This document shows positions 8,794 to 16,701 of a stretch of DNA of 64,000 bases, in pieces. The notes under the pieces are model-generated. The model worked only from the letters and a program-made list of their open reading frames with translations. It had not been told where the DNA came from and searched no databases. The translations under genes were made by a program, and so were the position numbers. How positions within the stretch are numbered: the first letter of the stretch is position 1; each line of letters opens with the position of its first letter. The DNA is from Rhodobacter aestuarii (GTDB lineage Bacteria > Pseudomonadota > Alphaproteobacteria > Rhodobacterales > Rhodobacteraceae), in the NCBI RefSeq assembly GCF_900156655.1, contig NZ_FTOG01000008.1:124001-188000 (forward strand), given 5' to 3'.

Positions 8794-8809
8794 TGTCGGA
8801 CAAGCGACA
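8794..8809 (+). promoter_or_regulatory. NifA upstream activator site for nifB
   Basis: TGT-N10-ACA; the half sites extend to TGTCG...CGACA, a 16-base near-palindrome. It is centred about 50 bases upstream of the -24 element of the nifB promoter, closer than the 70 bases seen at iscA. Confidence 0.78.
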
Positions 8810-8848
8810 AACTTCGTGCCAAACTCCCACAAAGTGCCCGAAAATGCC

Positions 8849-8865
8849 TTGGCACGGTCTTTGCT
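8849..8865 (+). promoter_or_regulatory. Sigma-54 (-24/-12) promoter of the nifB operon
   Basis: TTGGCACG-N4-TTGCT with GG at 8851-8852 and GC at 8863-8864, a full match to the RpoN consensus, 41 bases before the nifB start codon. It should drive nifB, the LRV gene, nifZ, nifT and the SIR2-like gene. Confidence 0.9.
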
Positions 8866-8905
8866 AGATATCCCCTGAACGCGCATTACAGCAAGGGGAA
8901 GCACC

Positions 8906-10402
8906 ATGTCTGGAAATATCGTCTCTCTCGGCGGGCTGACCATCGGTTCGAAAGACGCGCTAGAAAAGGCGATGGCCTCTGATGGCTGCTCCAGCTCCGG
9001 TGCAACGGGCTGCGGCTCGAAACAAGCACCCGAAGATATGGACCCGGCAACCTGGGCGAAGGTGAAAGACCACCCCTGCTATTCGGAAGAGGCGCACCAT
9101 TACTTCGCCCGGATGCACGTGGCCGTTGCCCCGGCCTGCAACATTCAGTGCAACTACTGTAACCGCAAATATGACTGCGCCAATGAAAGCCGCCCTGGGG
9201 TGGTGTCTGAACGCCTGACGCCCGAAGAAGCCGCGCGCAAGGTGATTGCGGTCGCCAATGAGGTGCCGCAACTTTCGGTTTTGGGCATCGCTGGGCCAGG
9301 CGATAGCTGCGCGGATTGGAAAAAGACGAAAGAGACCTTCACCCGCGTCACCGAAGACATTCCCGACATTCGCCTATGCCTGAGCTCGAACGGGCTCGCG
9401 CTGCCTGAACATGTTGAAGAACTGGTCGATATGAATGTCGATCACGTCACCATCACCATCAACATGATCGACCCGGAAGTGGGCGCGAAGATCTATCCGT
9501 GGATCCGCTACGGCAACAAACGCTATTACGGCGTTGAGGCGAGCAAAATTTTGCACGAACGGCAGATGCTTGCGCTCGATATGTTGGTGGAACGCGGCAT
9601 CTTGGTGAAGGTGAACTCGGTCCTGATCCCCGGCATCAACGACGAGCACCTGCTCGAGGTGAACAAAGAGGTCAAGCGCCGCGGCGCGTTCCTGCACAAC
9701 ATCATGCCGCTGATTTCGGACCCGGCGCATGGCACGCATTTTGGCCTCACCGGCCAGCGCGGCCCGACCGCGGCGGAACTGCAAAAGGTGCAAGAAGCCT
9801 GTGCTGGCGGCGCAAATCTGATGAAACACTGCCGCCAATGCCGCGCCGATGCGGTGGGGCTGTTGGGCGAAGATCGCGGCCAAGAATTCAGCCTCGACAA
9901 ACTGCCGGAAGAGGTCGCCTATGATCCGGCAGCGCGCGAGACCTACAAAGATTGGGTTGCGAAAGAACGCGAAGATCGCCGTGCGGCGGCAGAAGATGCC
10001 AAAGCGGAAACCGGCGCGAGCGTGGCTGAAACCGCGCCCAAGCTTTTGGTTGCCGTGGCCACCCAAGGCGGCGGGCGCATCAACCAGCACTTTGGTCATG
10101 CCTCGGAATTCCAAGTCTTTGAGGTGGATACTGATGGCGTGCGCTTCGCTTTCCACCGCCGCTGCGACAATTACTGTGTCGATGGCGCGGGCGAGGAAGA
10201 TCGTCTGGATCGGGTGATTGCAACGCTTGAGGGCATCGATACAGTGCTTTGTGCGAAAATCGGCGATTGCCCGCGCGAAACGCTGGCCGAGGCGGGCATC
10301 ACGGTGCTGCAAGACCACGCCTATGACTACATCGAAACCGCCGTTTCCGCCGTTTACCGCGCGCGCATGGGGCTCGCCCCGGCGCGAGCCGAACGCGCCT
10401 AA
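8906..10402 (+). CDS. nifB: NifB, radical SAM FeMo-co precursor synthase
   Basis: Makes NifB-co, the [8Fe-9S-C] core precursor of FeMo-co, using SAM as carbide source. The 498-aa protein has the radical SAM motif C78-x3-C82-x2-C85, additional conserved cysteines before it (C28, C36, C58) and a HCRQC motif around 314-318 that belong to the auxiliary K-cluster region. A NifX/NafY-like cofactor-binding domain follows (about 375-480). It starts 41 bases after a sigma-54 promoter. The next gene begins 10 bases after the stop with a strong Shine-Dalgarno, so the downstream genes form one operon. Confidence 0.97.
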   Translation: MSGNIVSLGGLTIGSKDALEKAMASDGCSSSGATGCGSKQAPEDMDPATWAKVKDHPCYSEEAHHYFARMHVAVAPACNIQCNYCNRKYDCANESRPGVVSERLTPEEAARKVIAVANEVPQLSVLGIAGPGDSCADWKKTKETFTRVTEDIPDIRLCLSSNGLALPEHVEELVDMNVDHVTITINMIDPEVGAKIYPWIRYGNKRYYGVEASKILHERQMLALDMLVERGILVKVNSVLIPGINDEHLLEVNKEVKRRGAFLHNIMPLISDPAHGTHFGLTGQRGPTAAELQKVQEACAGGANLMKHCRQCRADAVGLLGEDRGQEFSLDKLPEEVAYDPAARETYKDWVAKEREDRRAAAEDAKAETGASVAETAPKLLVAVATQGGGRINQHFGHASEFQVFEVDTDGVRFAFHRRCDNYCVDGAGEEDRLDRVIATLEGIDTVLCAKIGDCPRETLAEAGITVLQDHAYDYIETAVSAVYRARMGLAPARAERA

Positions 10403-10411
10403 GGAGGGACC

Positions 10412-11164
10412 ATGCCCGAGGGACCGGAACCGCTGGATTGGGAGGGCAGGGCGCTTGATTGCGATAGCTGCCGCTTCCGGATGCGGCTCGACCTTGGGCA
10501 ATGCGGTCTGGGCTGGTCGTGCCTGAATGACCGCTATGCCAAGCGGATTGAGCGGTTTTTTCTGCTCAATCCCGAACTGGCCGATGAAAACCTCGCCCAT
10601 CCCTATTTCGAAACGCGGGTGAATGCGGCGCGGCTGGCCTCTGTCTTCCGGTTGCCGCGGCTGCTGGACGATCCGGATCCGGCGGTGCGCTCGATGGCGA
10701 TTTTGCGGCTCCCGCAGGCCAGCGCCGAGCGGCTGATGGATGACCCGGATCGCAATGTGCGCATTGCCGTGGCTTGGCGGTTGCCGCCAAACAAACTCCT
10801 GCCGCTCGTGCATGACGACGATCCCGGTATCCGGCTGGTTGTTGCGCGTCGTGCCGAAGAGGGCATGCTGCCGGTGATGATCTCTGATCCCGACCCAGAG
10901 GTGCGCACCCATGTTGTGCGCCGCATTGGGCCGGATTGGATTGATCGCTTCCGCACCGACCCCGACCCGCTTGTGCGCCGCGAAGCGGCACGCCGCCGCC
11001 CGATGCTGTTTGTCGAAGACCACGACATCCGCGTGCGCCACGCCGCCGCCGAAGAGGGCTGTGAAAAGGTGCTCGCGCATCTGATCGACGACCCCGAAGA
11101 AATCATCCGCGAGACCGCCTCCGCGCGGCTCGCCAAGCTGGAAGGAGCCGCAGATGTCGACTGA
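10412..11164 (+). CDS. 4Fe4S leucine-rich repeat variant (LRV) protein
   Basis: A 250-aa protein with an N-terminal four-cysteine cluster (C17-x2-C20-x10-C31-x5-C37), followed by seven to eight alpha-helical repeats of about 24 residues built around a DPDxxVRxxxA core (for example DDPDPAVR, DDPDRNVR, SDPDPEVR). This is the architecture of the Azotobacter vinelandii LRV protein, which also lies next to nif genes. AAGGAGGG is placed ideally before ATG 10412. It overlaps nifZ by 11 bases. A redox or scaffold role in NifB or MoFe maturation is inferred from position only. Confidence 0.9.
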   Translation: MPEGPEPLDWEGRALDCDSCRFRMRLDLGQCGLGWSCLNDRYAKRIERFFLLNPELADENLAHPYFETRVNAARLASVFRLPRLLDDPDPAVRSMAILRLPQASAERLMDDPDRNVRIAVAWRLPPNKLLPLVHDDDPGIRLVVARRAEEGMLPVMISDPDPEVRTHVVRRIGPDWIDRFRTDPDPLVRREAARRRPMLFVEDHDIRVRHAAAEEGCEKVLAHLIDDPEEIIRETASARLAKLEGAADVD

Positions 11165-11492
11165 TGACCGCGAAATCGAGGTGTATCGCCAACCGCTTTA
11201 TCTGCCGGGCGACAAGGTCGTCTCGCGCAAGCAGGTGAAGAACGATGGCACCATGCCGGGCTGCGAGATTGGCGAGATTGTCGTGAAAAAGGGCGATGTG
11301 GGCTATGTCCGCGACATCGGCACCTTCCTTGGCCAGTTCTACATCTATGCCGTCGATTACCTCGAACGCGGCGCGATTGTGGGGATGCGCGAGGCAGAAA
11401 TCACCCCCGCAGAAGAACTGCGCGCCCGCGACGATGATCGCCCCGCGCTACAATCCCACATCGTCACCCGTGACATGCTGCAAAAAGCCTGA
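11154..11492 (+). CDS. nifZ: NifZ, MoFe protein maturation factor
   Basis: NifZ assists formation of the second P-cluster of the MoFe protein. The 112-aa product has the small beta-barrel of the family, with YLPGDKVVSRKQVKNDGT near the N-terminus and GDVGYVRDIGTFLGQFYIY in the middle. It is translationally coupled to the LRV gene (11-base overlap; AAGGAG lies inside the upstream gene) and is followed by nifT after 30 bases. Confidence 0.94.
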   Translation: MSTDDREIEVYRQPLYLPGDKVVSRKQVKNDGTMPGCEIGEIVVKKGDVGYVRDIGTFLGQFYIYAVDYLERGAIVGMREAEITPAEELRARDDDRPALQSHIVTRDMLQKA

Positions 11493-11522
11493 TTTTCCCT
11501 ATTTCTCCAAGGAGTAAGCCCG

Positions 11523-11735
11523 ATGAAAGTGATGATCCGCGAAACCGCCAAGGGCATTGAAGCCTATGTGCCGAAAAAAGACCTTGAAGAGATGGTGGTC
11601 GAGCAAGAAAAGCCGGGCCTTTGGGGCGGCTGGGCGAAGCTTTCGAACGGTTGGGTCTTTGCGATGCCCGAGTTTGACACGCCTCCCGCGCTGCCGGTCA
11701 CGGTCGATGCGCGCAAGCTTTCCGACGAGGATTGA
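11523..11735 (+). CDS. nifT: NifT/FixT family protein
   Basis: A 70-aa NifT homologue with the family pattern MKVMIR...YVPKKDLEE...GGWAKLSNGW. The function of NifT is not settled; it is a frequent partner of nifZ and nifB. AAGGAG sits 9 bases before ATG 11523. Only 2 bases separate its stop from the start of the SIR2-like gene, so the two are probably co-translated. Confidence 0.93.
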   Translation: MKVMIRETAKGIEAYVPKKDLEEMVVEQEKPGLWGGWAKLSNGWVFAMPEFDTPPALPVTVDARKLSDED

Positions 11736-11737
11736 GC

Positions 11738-12571
11738 ATGGCCGATCTCGACCTGCTGGATACCGCAATGGCCGAGGTGGCGCAGGGGAAACGCGTCCCT
11801 TACCTTGGCGCCGAGGTCTCGGCCCTGTCAGGGAGCGAGGCGCCCTCCACCCCGCCCGCGCTCTCGGCGATTTTGGAAAGCAAAGTCCGGGTGCCGCGCC
11901 GTGCGGTGGGCAACCTTTGGGCCGTGGCGCAATATATCGAAAGCCGCAAGTTCCGGGGTACGCTCAATAAATTGGTGCGTGATGCCTTTGCCGTGCCGCC
12001 CGGCGGCGCGAACCCGGTCTATGATTGGCTCGCCCGTGTGCGCCCGCCGATGGTGGTGGATAGCTGGTATGATGACGCGATTTTGCGCGCCTTCGGGCCG
12101 GGGCGCGATGATTGGGGCTATGTCCAAGGTGTGAGCCGCTCAGGTGGCTGGACCGAAGATTACTACCGTGCCTTCACCGCAGGTGGCGGTGAATTGGATG
12201 CGGCTGACCCAAACTGGCCAAGCCTGATCTACAAGCCGCATGGGCTTGCCACGGCAGAGGGCTCGTTCCTGATGTCGGATGCCGATTATGTGGAAGTGCT
12301 GACCGAGATCGACATTCAAACTCCGATCCCGGAAGAGGTGCAAAACCGCCGCACGGGCCGCCCGTTCCTGTTCTTGGGCTGCCGGTTCGACGATCAGCTT
12401 TTGCGCATCTACGCGCGCCAAATCGCCAAGCGCTCGGGCACGGGCCATATTGCGGTGATCCCCGGTCCGCTGACCAAGATGGAAGAAAAATTCTTTGAGG
12501 AATTGTCCATCACCCGGATCGACGCACCGCTTTCGGAAGTGACAGAACGACTCACGGTTGCGGAAGGATAA
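11738..12571 (+). CDS. SIR2-like protein at the end of the nifB operon
   Basis: A 277-aa protein of the SIR2_2 type. The N-terminal nucleotide-binding motif is degenerate (YLGAEVSALSG at residues 22-32, versus GAGxS in classical sirtuins). Other family landmarks are present: KPHG near 167, a DADYVEVL segment near 183-190 and FLGCRFDDQLLRIYARQ near 213-229. No zinc-binding cysteine quartet is present. SIR2_2 proteins are often NADases or defence effectors rather than deacylases, but here the gene is the last of nifB-LRV-nifZ-nifT and is followed by a terminator. It may bind or consume NAD in relation to nitrogenase; no such role is established. Confidence 0.8.
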   Translation: MADLDLLDTAMAEVAQGKRVPYLGAEVSALSGSEAPSTPPALSAILESKVRVPRRAVGNLWAVAQYIESRKFRGTLNKLVRDAFAVPPGGANPVYDWLARVRPPMVVDSWYDDAILRAFGPGRDDWGYVQGVSRSGGWTEDYYRAFTAGGGELDAADPNWPSLIYKPHGLATAEGSFLMSDADYVEVLTEIDIQTPIPEEVQNRRTGRPFLFLGCRFDDQLLRIYARQIAKRSGTGHIAVIPGPLTKMEEKFFEELSITRIDAPLSEVTERLTVAEG

Positions 12572-12596
12572 ACCCTTTCTCCCGGTTTCACCCAAT

Positions 12597-12639
12597 GCCG
12601 ATTGCGCATGGCTGACGTGTGCAATCGGCGCTTGTTTTT
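12597..12639 (+). terminator. Rho-independent terminator of the nifB operon
   Basis: A 12-bp stem (12597-12608 with 12618-12629, one G-U pair) and a 9-base loop are followed by a TTTTT run at 12635-12639. It lies 25 bases after the SIR2-like gene and isolates mop from nif transcription. Confidence 0.85.
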
Positions 12640-12727
12640 GGGCCTTTTCGGCGCGACCCTGATCTTAGCCGATGTTGTCGGCTGTCGTGACCCGGAGGGG
12701 CCCACAGGCGGGCCGGAAAGGACAGGC

Positions 12728-12931
12728 ATGAAGCTTAGCGCACGCAATGTTCTGACGGGCACCGTAACCGCCATTGAGGTTGGTCAGGTTACCTCCCATG
12801 TGAAAATCGACATTGGCGGTTCGATTGTGACCGCCGCGATCACAAATGAAGCCGTCGCCGATTTGAGCCTGAAAATAGGAGATCGGGCCAGTGCGATCAT
12901 CAAGGCAAGCGATGTGATTGTCGGCCTTTAG
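12728..12931 (+). CDS. mop: Mop molbindin, molybdate storage protein
   Basis: A 67-aa protein made of a single TOBE/Mop domain (MKLSARNVLTG...VTSHVKIDIGG...AIIKASDVIVGL). Such proteins assemble as hexamers and store molybdate or tungstate oxyanions in the cytoplasm. ATG 12728 was chosen because it gives the standard Mop N-terminus and has GGAAAGGA upstream; a longer frame from 12602 would run through the terminator. It lies between the nif operon and convergent modD, fitting molybdenum supply for FeMo-co. No Mo-box was seen in the 88 bases upstream. Confidence 0.93.
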   Translation: MKLSARNVLTGTVTAIEVGQVTSHVKIDIGGSIVTAAITNEAVADLSLKIGDRASAIIKASDVIVGL

Positions 12932-12950
12932 GGGCTGTCTTGTCAGGGCG

Positions 12951-12989
12951 GAAAGGGGCGCGAACGGCCAAGGTGCTCGCGCCCCTTTC
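12951..12989. terminator. Bidirectional terminator between mop and modD
   Basis: A perfect 13-bp GC-rich inverted repeat (12951-12963 and 12977-12989) with a 13-base loop lies between the convergent stops of mop and modD. AAAGG/CCTTT ends provide short U-tracts in both directions. Confidence 0.75.
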
Positions 12990-13021
12990 GCATGTTTAGG
13001 CAATGGGTTGGGGCGCGAAGT

Positions 13022-13861
13022 TCACGCCATGCCAATATGCACTTTCACGTCACGCGGCGGCGCGGTGTAGGGGGCCGAAGTCACCAGAACATGCGCGCCA
13101 GTTGCGGCGTAATCTGCCGCGTTTTTCGCGTTGATGCCGCCTGCAGCGGCGACTTTGCCCGGCCAATCGGGGCCAAGCGCTGCCACGGTCGCAGCGACCT
13201 CGGCGGGCGGGAATTTCTCAAGTTGCAGCACCTCGGCCCCGGCTTTGGCGGCGGCAAGCGCCTCGTCACGGCTCGATACTTCCACCACCACGCGCCGCTC
13301 CGGGCAGCTTTGGCGCAAAAGCGCGATTTGCGTGGCCAGTGCGTCTTCCCCACCAAAAACGCGATGCTCGGCAAAAAGCAGAACTGTATCAGACAGCCCC
13401 GCGCGGTGGATTGTGGCCCCGGCAGCGGTGATGGCCTTGAGCGAAAGCGCCCGCGTGCCCGGCACCGATTTGCGCGTGCAAGCCACGGAAATGGCGGGGT
13501 TCACTGCCTGCGCAGCGCTCAGAATGTCGCTTGCACAAGAGGCCACGCCCGAGGCCCATTCCATCAGCGTTTGCGCGACCTTCCAGCCCGCATGCAGCGC
13601 CTCCGCCTGACCGCGCCCAAACAAAAGCATCTCGCCTTCTTCGACGCGTTTGCCAGAGGGGCAGGCGATCCATGCTTCTGCGCCCAGCAGTTGGAAAATC
13701 CGCACCGCTTCTTCAGAGCAGGCCACCGTCATCGGCGCGCGCGCGCGCATGGTGATTTCGCCCGCATCGGTGGCAATGCCAAGGCTGCGGGTGGTTAGAT
13801 CGCCCGCAGGCACATCTTCGCGGATCAGCGCCATCAGCGCGGTATCATCAATCACGAACAT
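13022..13861 (-). CDS. modD: ModD, QPRTase-like protein of the mod operon
   Basis: A 279-aa homologue of nicotinate-nucleotide pyrophosphorylase (NadC fold). ModD is a standing member of Rhodobacter-type mod operons with no proven activity; it is not the housekeeping NadC. Visible features are the N-terminal EDVPAGDLTTRSLG (residues 15-28), an active-site-like TRKSVPGTRALSLKAI region near 128-143 and a C-terminal AAGGINAKNAADYAATGA segment. Its start overlaps the modC end by 14 bases, so translation is coupled. The gene is the last of modA-B-C-D. Confidence 0.92.
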   Translation of the reverse strand: MFVIDDTALMALIREDVPAGDLTTRSLGIATDAGEITMRARAPMTVACSEEAVRIFQLLGAEAWIACPSGKRVEEGEMLLFGRGQAEALHAGWKVAQTLMEWASGVASCASDILSAAQAVNPAISVACTRKSVPGTRALSLKAITAAGATIHRAGLSDTVLLFAEHRVFGGEDALATQIALLRQSCPERRVVVEVSSRDEALAAAKAGAEVLQLEKFPPAEVAATVAALGPDWPGKVAAAGGINAKNAADYAATGAHVLVTSAPYTAPPRDVKVHIGMA

Positions 13862-14984
13862 CGTCGTCCTCTTGCCAATCGGGGGCTGTTTCCATCGAGG
13901 TGCTGGGGTGTGAAAGCGATGTGGCTTTCAGCCGCGCCACAATCGGCTCCCCCGGCGCAAAGCCCAAGCTGTCCCAGGATTTGCGCGAAATCCGCGCCAG
14001 CAGCAAGGCACCGCCCGTCTCGCGCCCTAGCTTCAGCCGTACGGTGATCAGCGGGCTGCCATTGGGCTCGGGTTCCGCGCTCAAAATCGTGGCGGGCAGC
14101 GCGTTCAAAATGGTCGTGTCAGAGGGTGGGTTGCGCCCAAGGCTGACATCGGCCGCCGGGATACGCATCCGCCGCCGCGCGCCCGCAGGCCCCAGCCGCC
14201 CCGGCACGACGATCACGCCCCCCGGCACGGCGATCTGGCTGAGCCCATAGGCGTCATCGACCGCGACCACCTCGCCCTCTAGCACCGAGGCCAGATCGGG
14301 GCGGTGAATAAGCGGCAGATCCGGGTCGGCGAGCATCGGGGCAAGTGGGCCTTCTGCCCGCACGCGGCCCCTTTCCATCAACACCAACCGGTCTGCCAGA
14401 CGCTCCACTTCGGTCATGTCATGGCTGACCAAGATCACCGGCATTTCAAGCCGTGCATGGAGCCGTTCGAGATAGGGCAAAATTTCCTCGCGTGAGAGCC
14501 GGTCGAGCGCCGAAAGCGGCTCGTCCATCAACAACAATTCGGGCTGGGACAGCAGCGCGCGCCCAATCGCCACCCTCTGGCGTTCCCCCCCCGACAGCGT
14601 GGCGGTGGGGCGCTCAAATAGTGGCGCGATACCCAGAAGTGAAACGACCTCTTCTTCGCCAACGCGCAGGGGGCCTTTGGCGCGTTTGAGGCCGTAGCAA
14701 AGGTTGTCGCGCACGCTTAGATGCGCAAAAAGGCTCGCTTCCTGAAACACATAGCCCACCGCACGGCGATGGATCGGGGTAAATTTGCGCCCAGCTTGCC
14801 AAGTTTTGGCACCGACGGTCAATTGCCCGTCAGGCAGACGCGTCAGCCCCGCCATGCAACGCAATACCGTGGTTTTACCGCAGCCCGAGGGGCCGAATAG
14901 TGCGGTAACGCCGTGGCCCAAGGCCTCGAACTCTGCATCAAGCACAAAGCCGCCGATGCGCCCTTTGAAACTGGCGTGGATCAT
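13848..14984 (-). CDS. modC: ModC molybdate ABC transporter ATPase
   Basis: ATP-binding subunit of the high-affinity molybdate importer. The 378-aa protein has Walker A GPSGCGKT (31-38), the [16 protein letters not shown] signature near 130-145, Walker [13 protein letters not shown] just after, and a C-terminal TOBE region (about 300-365) that senses molybdate. It overlaps modB by 4 bases and modD by 14. Inner-membrane associated with two ModB subunits. Confidence 0.96.
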   Translation of the reverse strand: MIHASFKGRIGGFVLDAEFEALGHGVTALFGPSGCGKTTVLRCMAGLTRLPDGQLTVGAKTWQAGRKFTPIHRRAVGYVFQEASLFAHLSVRDNLCYGLKRAKGPLRVGEEEVVSLLGIAPLFERPTATLSGGERQRVAIGRALLSQPELLLMDEPLSALDRLSREEILPYLERLHARLEMPVILVSHDMTEVERLADRLVLMERGRVRAEGPLAPMLADPDLPLIHRPDLASVLEGEVVAVDDAYGLSQIAVPGGVIVVPGRLGPAGARRRMRIPAADVSLGRNPPSDTTILNALPATILSAEPEPNGSPLITVRLKLGRETGGALLLARISRKSWDSLGFAPGEPIVARLKATSLSHPSTSMETAPDWQEDDDVRD

Positions 14985-15676
14985 GGCCGCGCCCCCCCGC
15001 GCGCGCCAAGCCGCCGCTCAATCAGCATCATCGCGAGGATCACGGCGAAAGAGAGCACCAGCATCAGCCCAGCCAAAAGATGCGCTTTGTTCCATTCCAG
15101 CGTTTCGACGTAATCAAAGATCGTGACCGACAGAACCTTTGTGCGCCCGGGAATGGCGCCGCCGATCATAAGCACCACGCCAAATTCGCCCACCGTATGC
15201 GCAAACCCCAAGATCGCCCCGGTTGAGATGCCGGGCAGGGCCAGCGGTAGCGCGACGGTGCGAAAGGCGTCCCACGGGCTTGCGCGCAGCGTTGCCGCCA
15301 CCTCCATCGGGCGCGGGCCCATCGCGGTGAAGCTGTTGCGAATGGGGTTCACGACAAAGGGCAGAGAATAGACGACCGAGCCCACCACCAGCCCCGCAAA
15401 GGTGAAGGAGAGTTTTTGCCCCAAAAGCGCTGTGAGCGGTGAATTGGGCCCCATCGCGATCAGCAGATAAAAGCCCAAAACCGTGGGGGGCAACACGATG
15501 GGCAGGGAGACGACCGTGCCCACCACGTCTTTGGAGAGCCCGCCCGGTTGGGCGAGCCACCATGCCAAGGGCGTGCCAATGATCAGCAACACCACGGTGG
15601 TGACCCCGGCCAATTTTAGCGTCAGCGCCAGCGTTTGCAGCATTGCCGGGTCATAAAGGCTCGCCCAATCCATCAC
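14981..15676 (-). CDS. modB: ModB molybdate ABC transporter permease
   Basis: Inner-membrane permease of 231 aa with about five hydrophobic helices. It has the permease EAA-type loop that contacts ModC ([22 protein letters not shown] around residues 126-145). It starts directly after modA, whose stop is at 15677, and overlaps modC by 4 bases, so modABC are co-translated. Confidence 0.96.
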   Translation of the reverse strand: MMDWASLYDPAMLQTLALTLKLAGVTTVVLLIIGTPLAWWLAQPGGLSKDVVGTVVSLPIVLPPTVLGFYLLIAMGPNSPLTALLGQKLSFTFAGLVVGSVVYSLPFVVNPIRNSFTAMGPRPMEVAATLRASPWDAFRTVALPLALPGISTGAILGFAHTVGEFGVVLMIGGAIPGRTKVLSVTIFDYVETLEWNKAHLLAGLMLVLSFAVILAMMLIERRLGARGGARP

Positions 15677-16426
15677 TTACTCCCCGGTTTCATAGCCATA
15701 TTTGACTATGATCGCGGTCGCGGCCTCTGTCTTGAGAAAATCAAGGAACGCCTGCGCGGCCGGGTCATTCGCCCCGGGGGTAAGCAGCACCGCATCTTGT
15801 TTGATCGGGCTATAAAGATCGGCGGGCACGACCCAGCTTGAGCCGCTCGTATCGCCCGCCACCTGCGACATGGCCACAAAGCCCAAAGGCGCATTGCCTG
15901 AGGCGGTGAATTGATAGGCCTGCGCGATGCTTTTGCCGGTGATGATCTTGTCTTTCAGCGCGTCGCTGAGCCCAAGCGCGGCAAGCACCTCCATCGCCGC
16001 CGCGCCATAGGGGGCAGAGCTGGGGTCGGCAATTGCCACATGCTCGGGCGCGGCTTGTAGCGCTTCGGGGCCGGTTACGGTGTTGGGGTCGGTGCTCCAC
16101 AGCACCAGCTTGCCCTGCGCATAGGTAAAGGCGCTGCCGGGCACGCCAAAGCCTTCCTCAATCGCCTTGGTCGGGCGCGCCGCATCAGCCGAGAGGAACA
16201 CCTCAAACGGCGCGCCTTGGGTGATTTGCGTGTAAAACTGGCCCGAGGGACCAAAAGATAGCGTCACCTCATGCCCGGTTTCGGCGGTGAAAAGCGCGGC
16301 AATCTCTTGTGCGGGTTTGGTGAAATTGGCGGCGACGGCGGCCATCACCTCATCGGCTTGAACCGGGGCGGTAAGCGCCAAAAGCGCGGGCAGGGCAGTC
16401 AAAAGACGGGGCAGGCGGGCAATCAT
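15677..16426 (-). CDS. modA: ModA periplasmic molybdate-binding protein
   Basis: Periplasmic solute-binding protein of 249 aa with an N-terminal signal peptide (MIARLPRLLTALPALLALTAPVQA, cleavage near residue 24). The mature part starts with the family pattern VMAAVAANFTKPAQEI and contains FGPSGQFYTQI, whose serine normally contacts the oxyanion. It is the first gene of modABCD on the minus strand, 37 bases downstream of a Mo-box, so repression by molybdate-loaded ModE/MopB is expected. Confidence 0.95.
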   Translation of the reverse strand: MIARLPRLLTALPALLALTAPVQADEVMAAVAANFTKPAQEIAALFTAETGHEVTLSFGPSGQFYTQITQGAPFEVFLSADAARPTKAIEEGFGVPGSAFTYAQGKLVLWSTDPNTVTGPEALQAAPEHVAIADPSSAPYGAAAMEVLAALGLSDALKDKIITGKSIAQAYQFTASGNAPLGFVAMSQVAGDTSGSSWVVPADLYSPIKQDAVLLTPGANDPAAQAFLDFLKTEAATAIIVKYGYETGE

Positions 16427-16462
16427 TTTAGTCCTTTCTTCGGGCAGGCCCGAGGTGGAAAG

Positions 16463-16487
16463 CGCTATATACTATACCTGCATAGCG
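16463..16487. promoter_or_regulatory. Mo-box, ModE/MopB operator in front of modA
   Basis: A 25-base imperfect palindrome begins CGCTATATA and ends TGCATAGCG with a 7-base centre, matching the ModE-type operator CGNTATATA...TATANNCG. It is placed between the divergent modA and the ModE-like gene, 37 bases from the modA start, where binding would block modA transcription. Confidence 0.8.
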
Positions 16488-16583
16488 CCTGCGGGGTGCG
16501 TGCCGCAATCGGGGTGCGGCGCCCCGCCTCGGGCAGGGTGCCACTTGGCCCAAGGATTGCGTGGCTATGTGAGGGAATATTGA

Positions 16584-16602
16584 GCAATTGCCTCGCAATT
16601 GC
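16584..16602. repeat. Tandem GCAATTGC palindromes upstream of the ModE-like gene
   Basis: Two copies of the 8-base palindrome GCAATTGC (16584-16591 and 16595-16602) are separated by 3 bases. They lie 100 bases before the ModE-like start. This may be an operator for that gene; no known regulator was assigned. Confidence 0.45.
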
Positions 16603-16701
16603 GCGATTTTGAAGGATGTGCTGGCGGCGTAGGTGCATCATCGGTGGTCATCGCCCTGCGCTTAGGTCAATTTGGCGGCAGACAAGCCGGAAGGACAGGC
16701 C

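Noticed and set aside
12640-12727. Mo-box or sigma-54 promoter in front of mop
   Set aside because: No TATATA-type palindrome and no GG-N10-GC element at the correct spacing was found.
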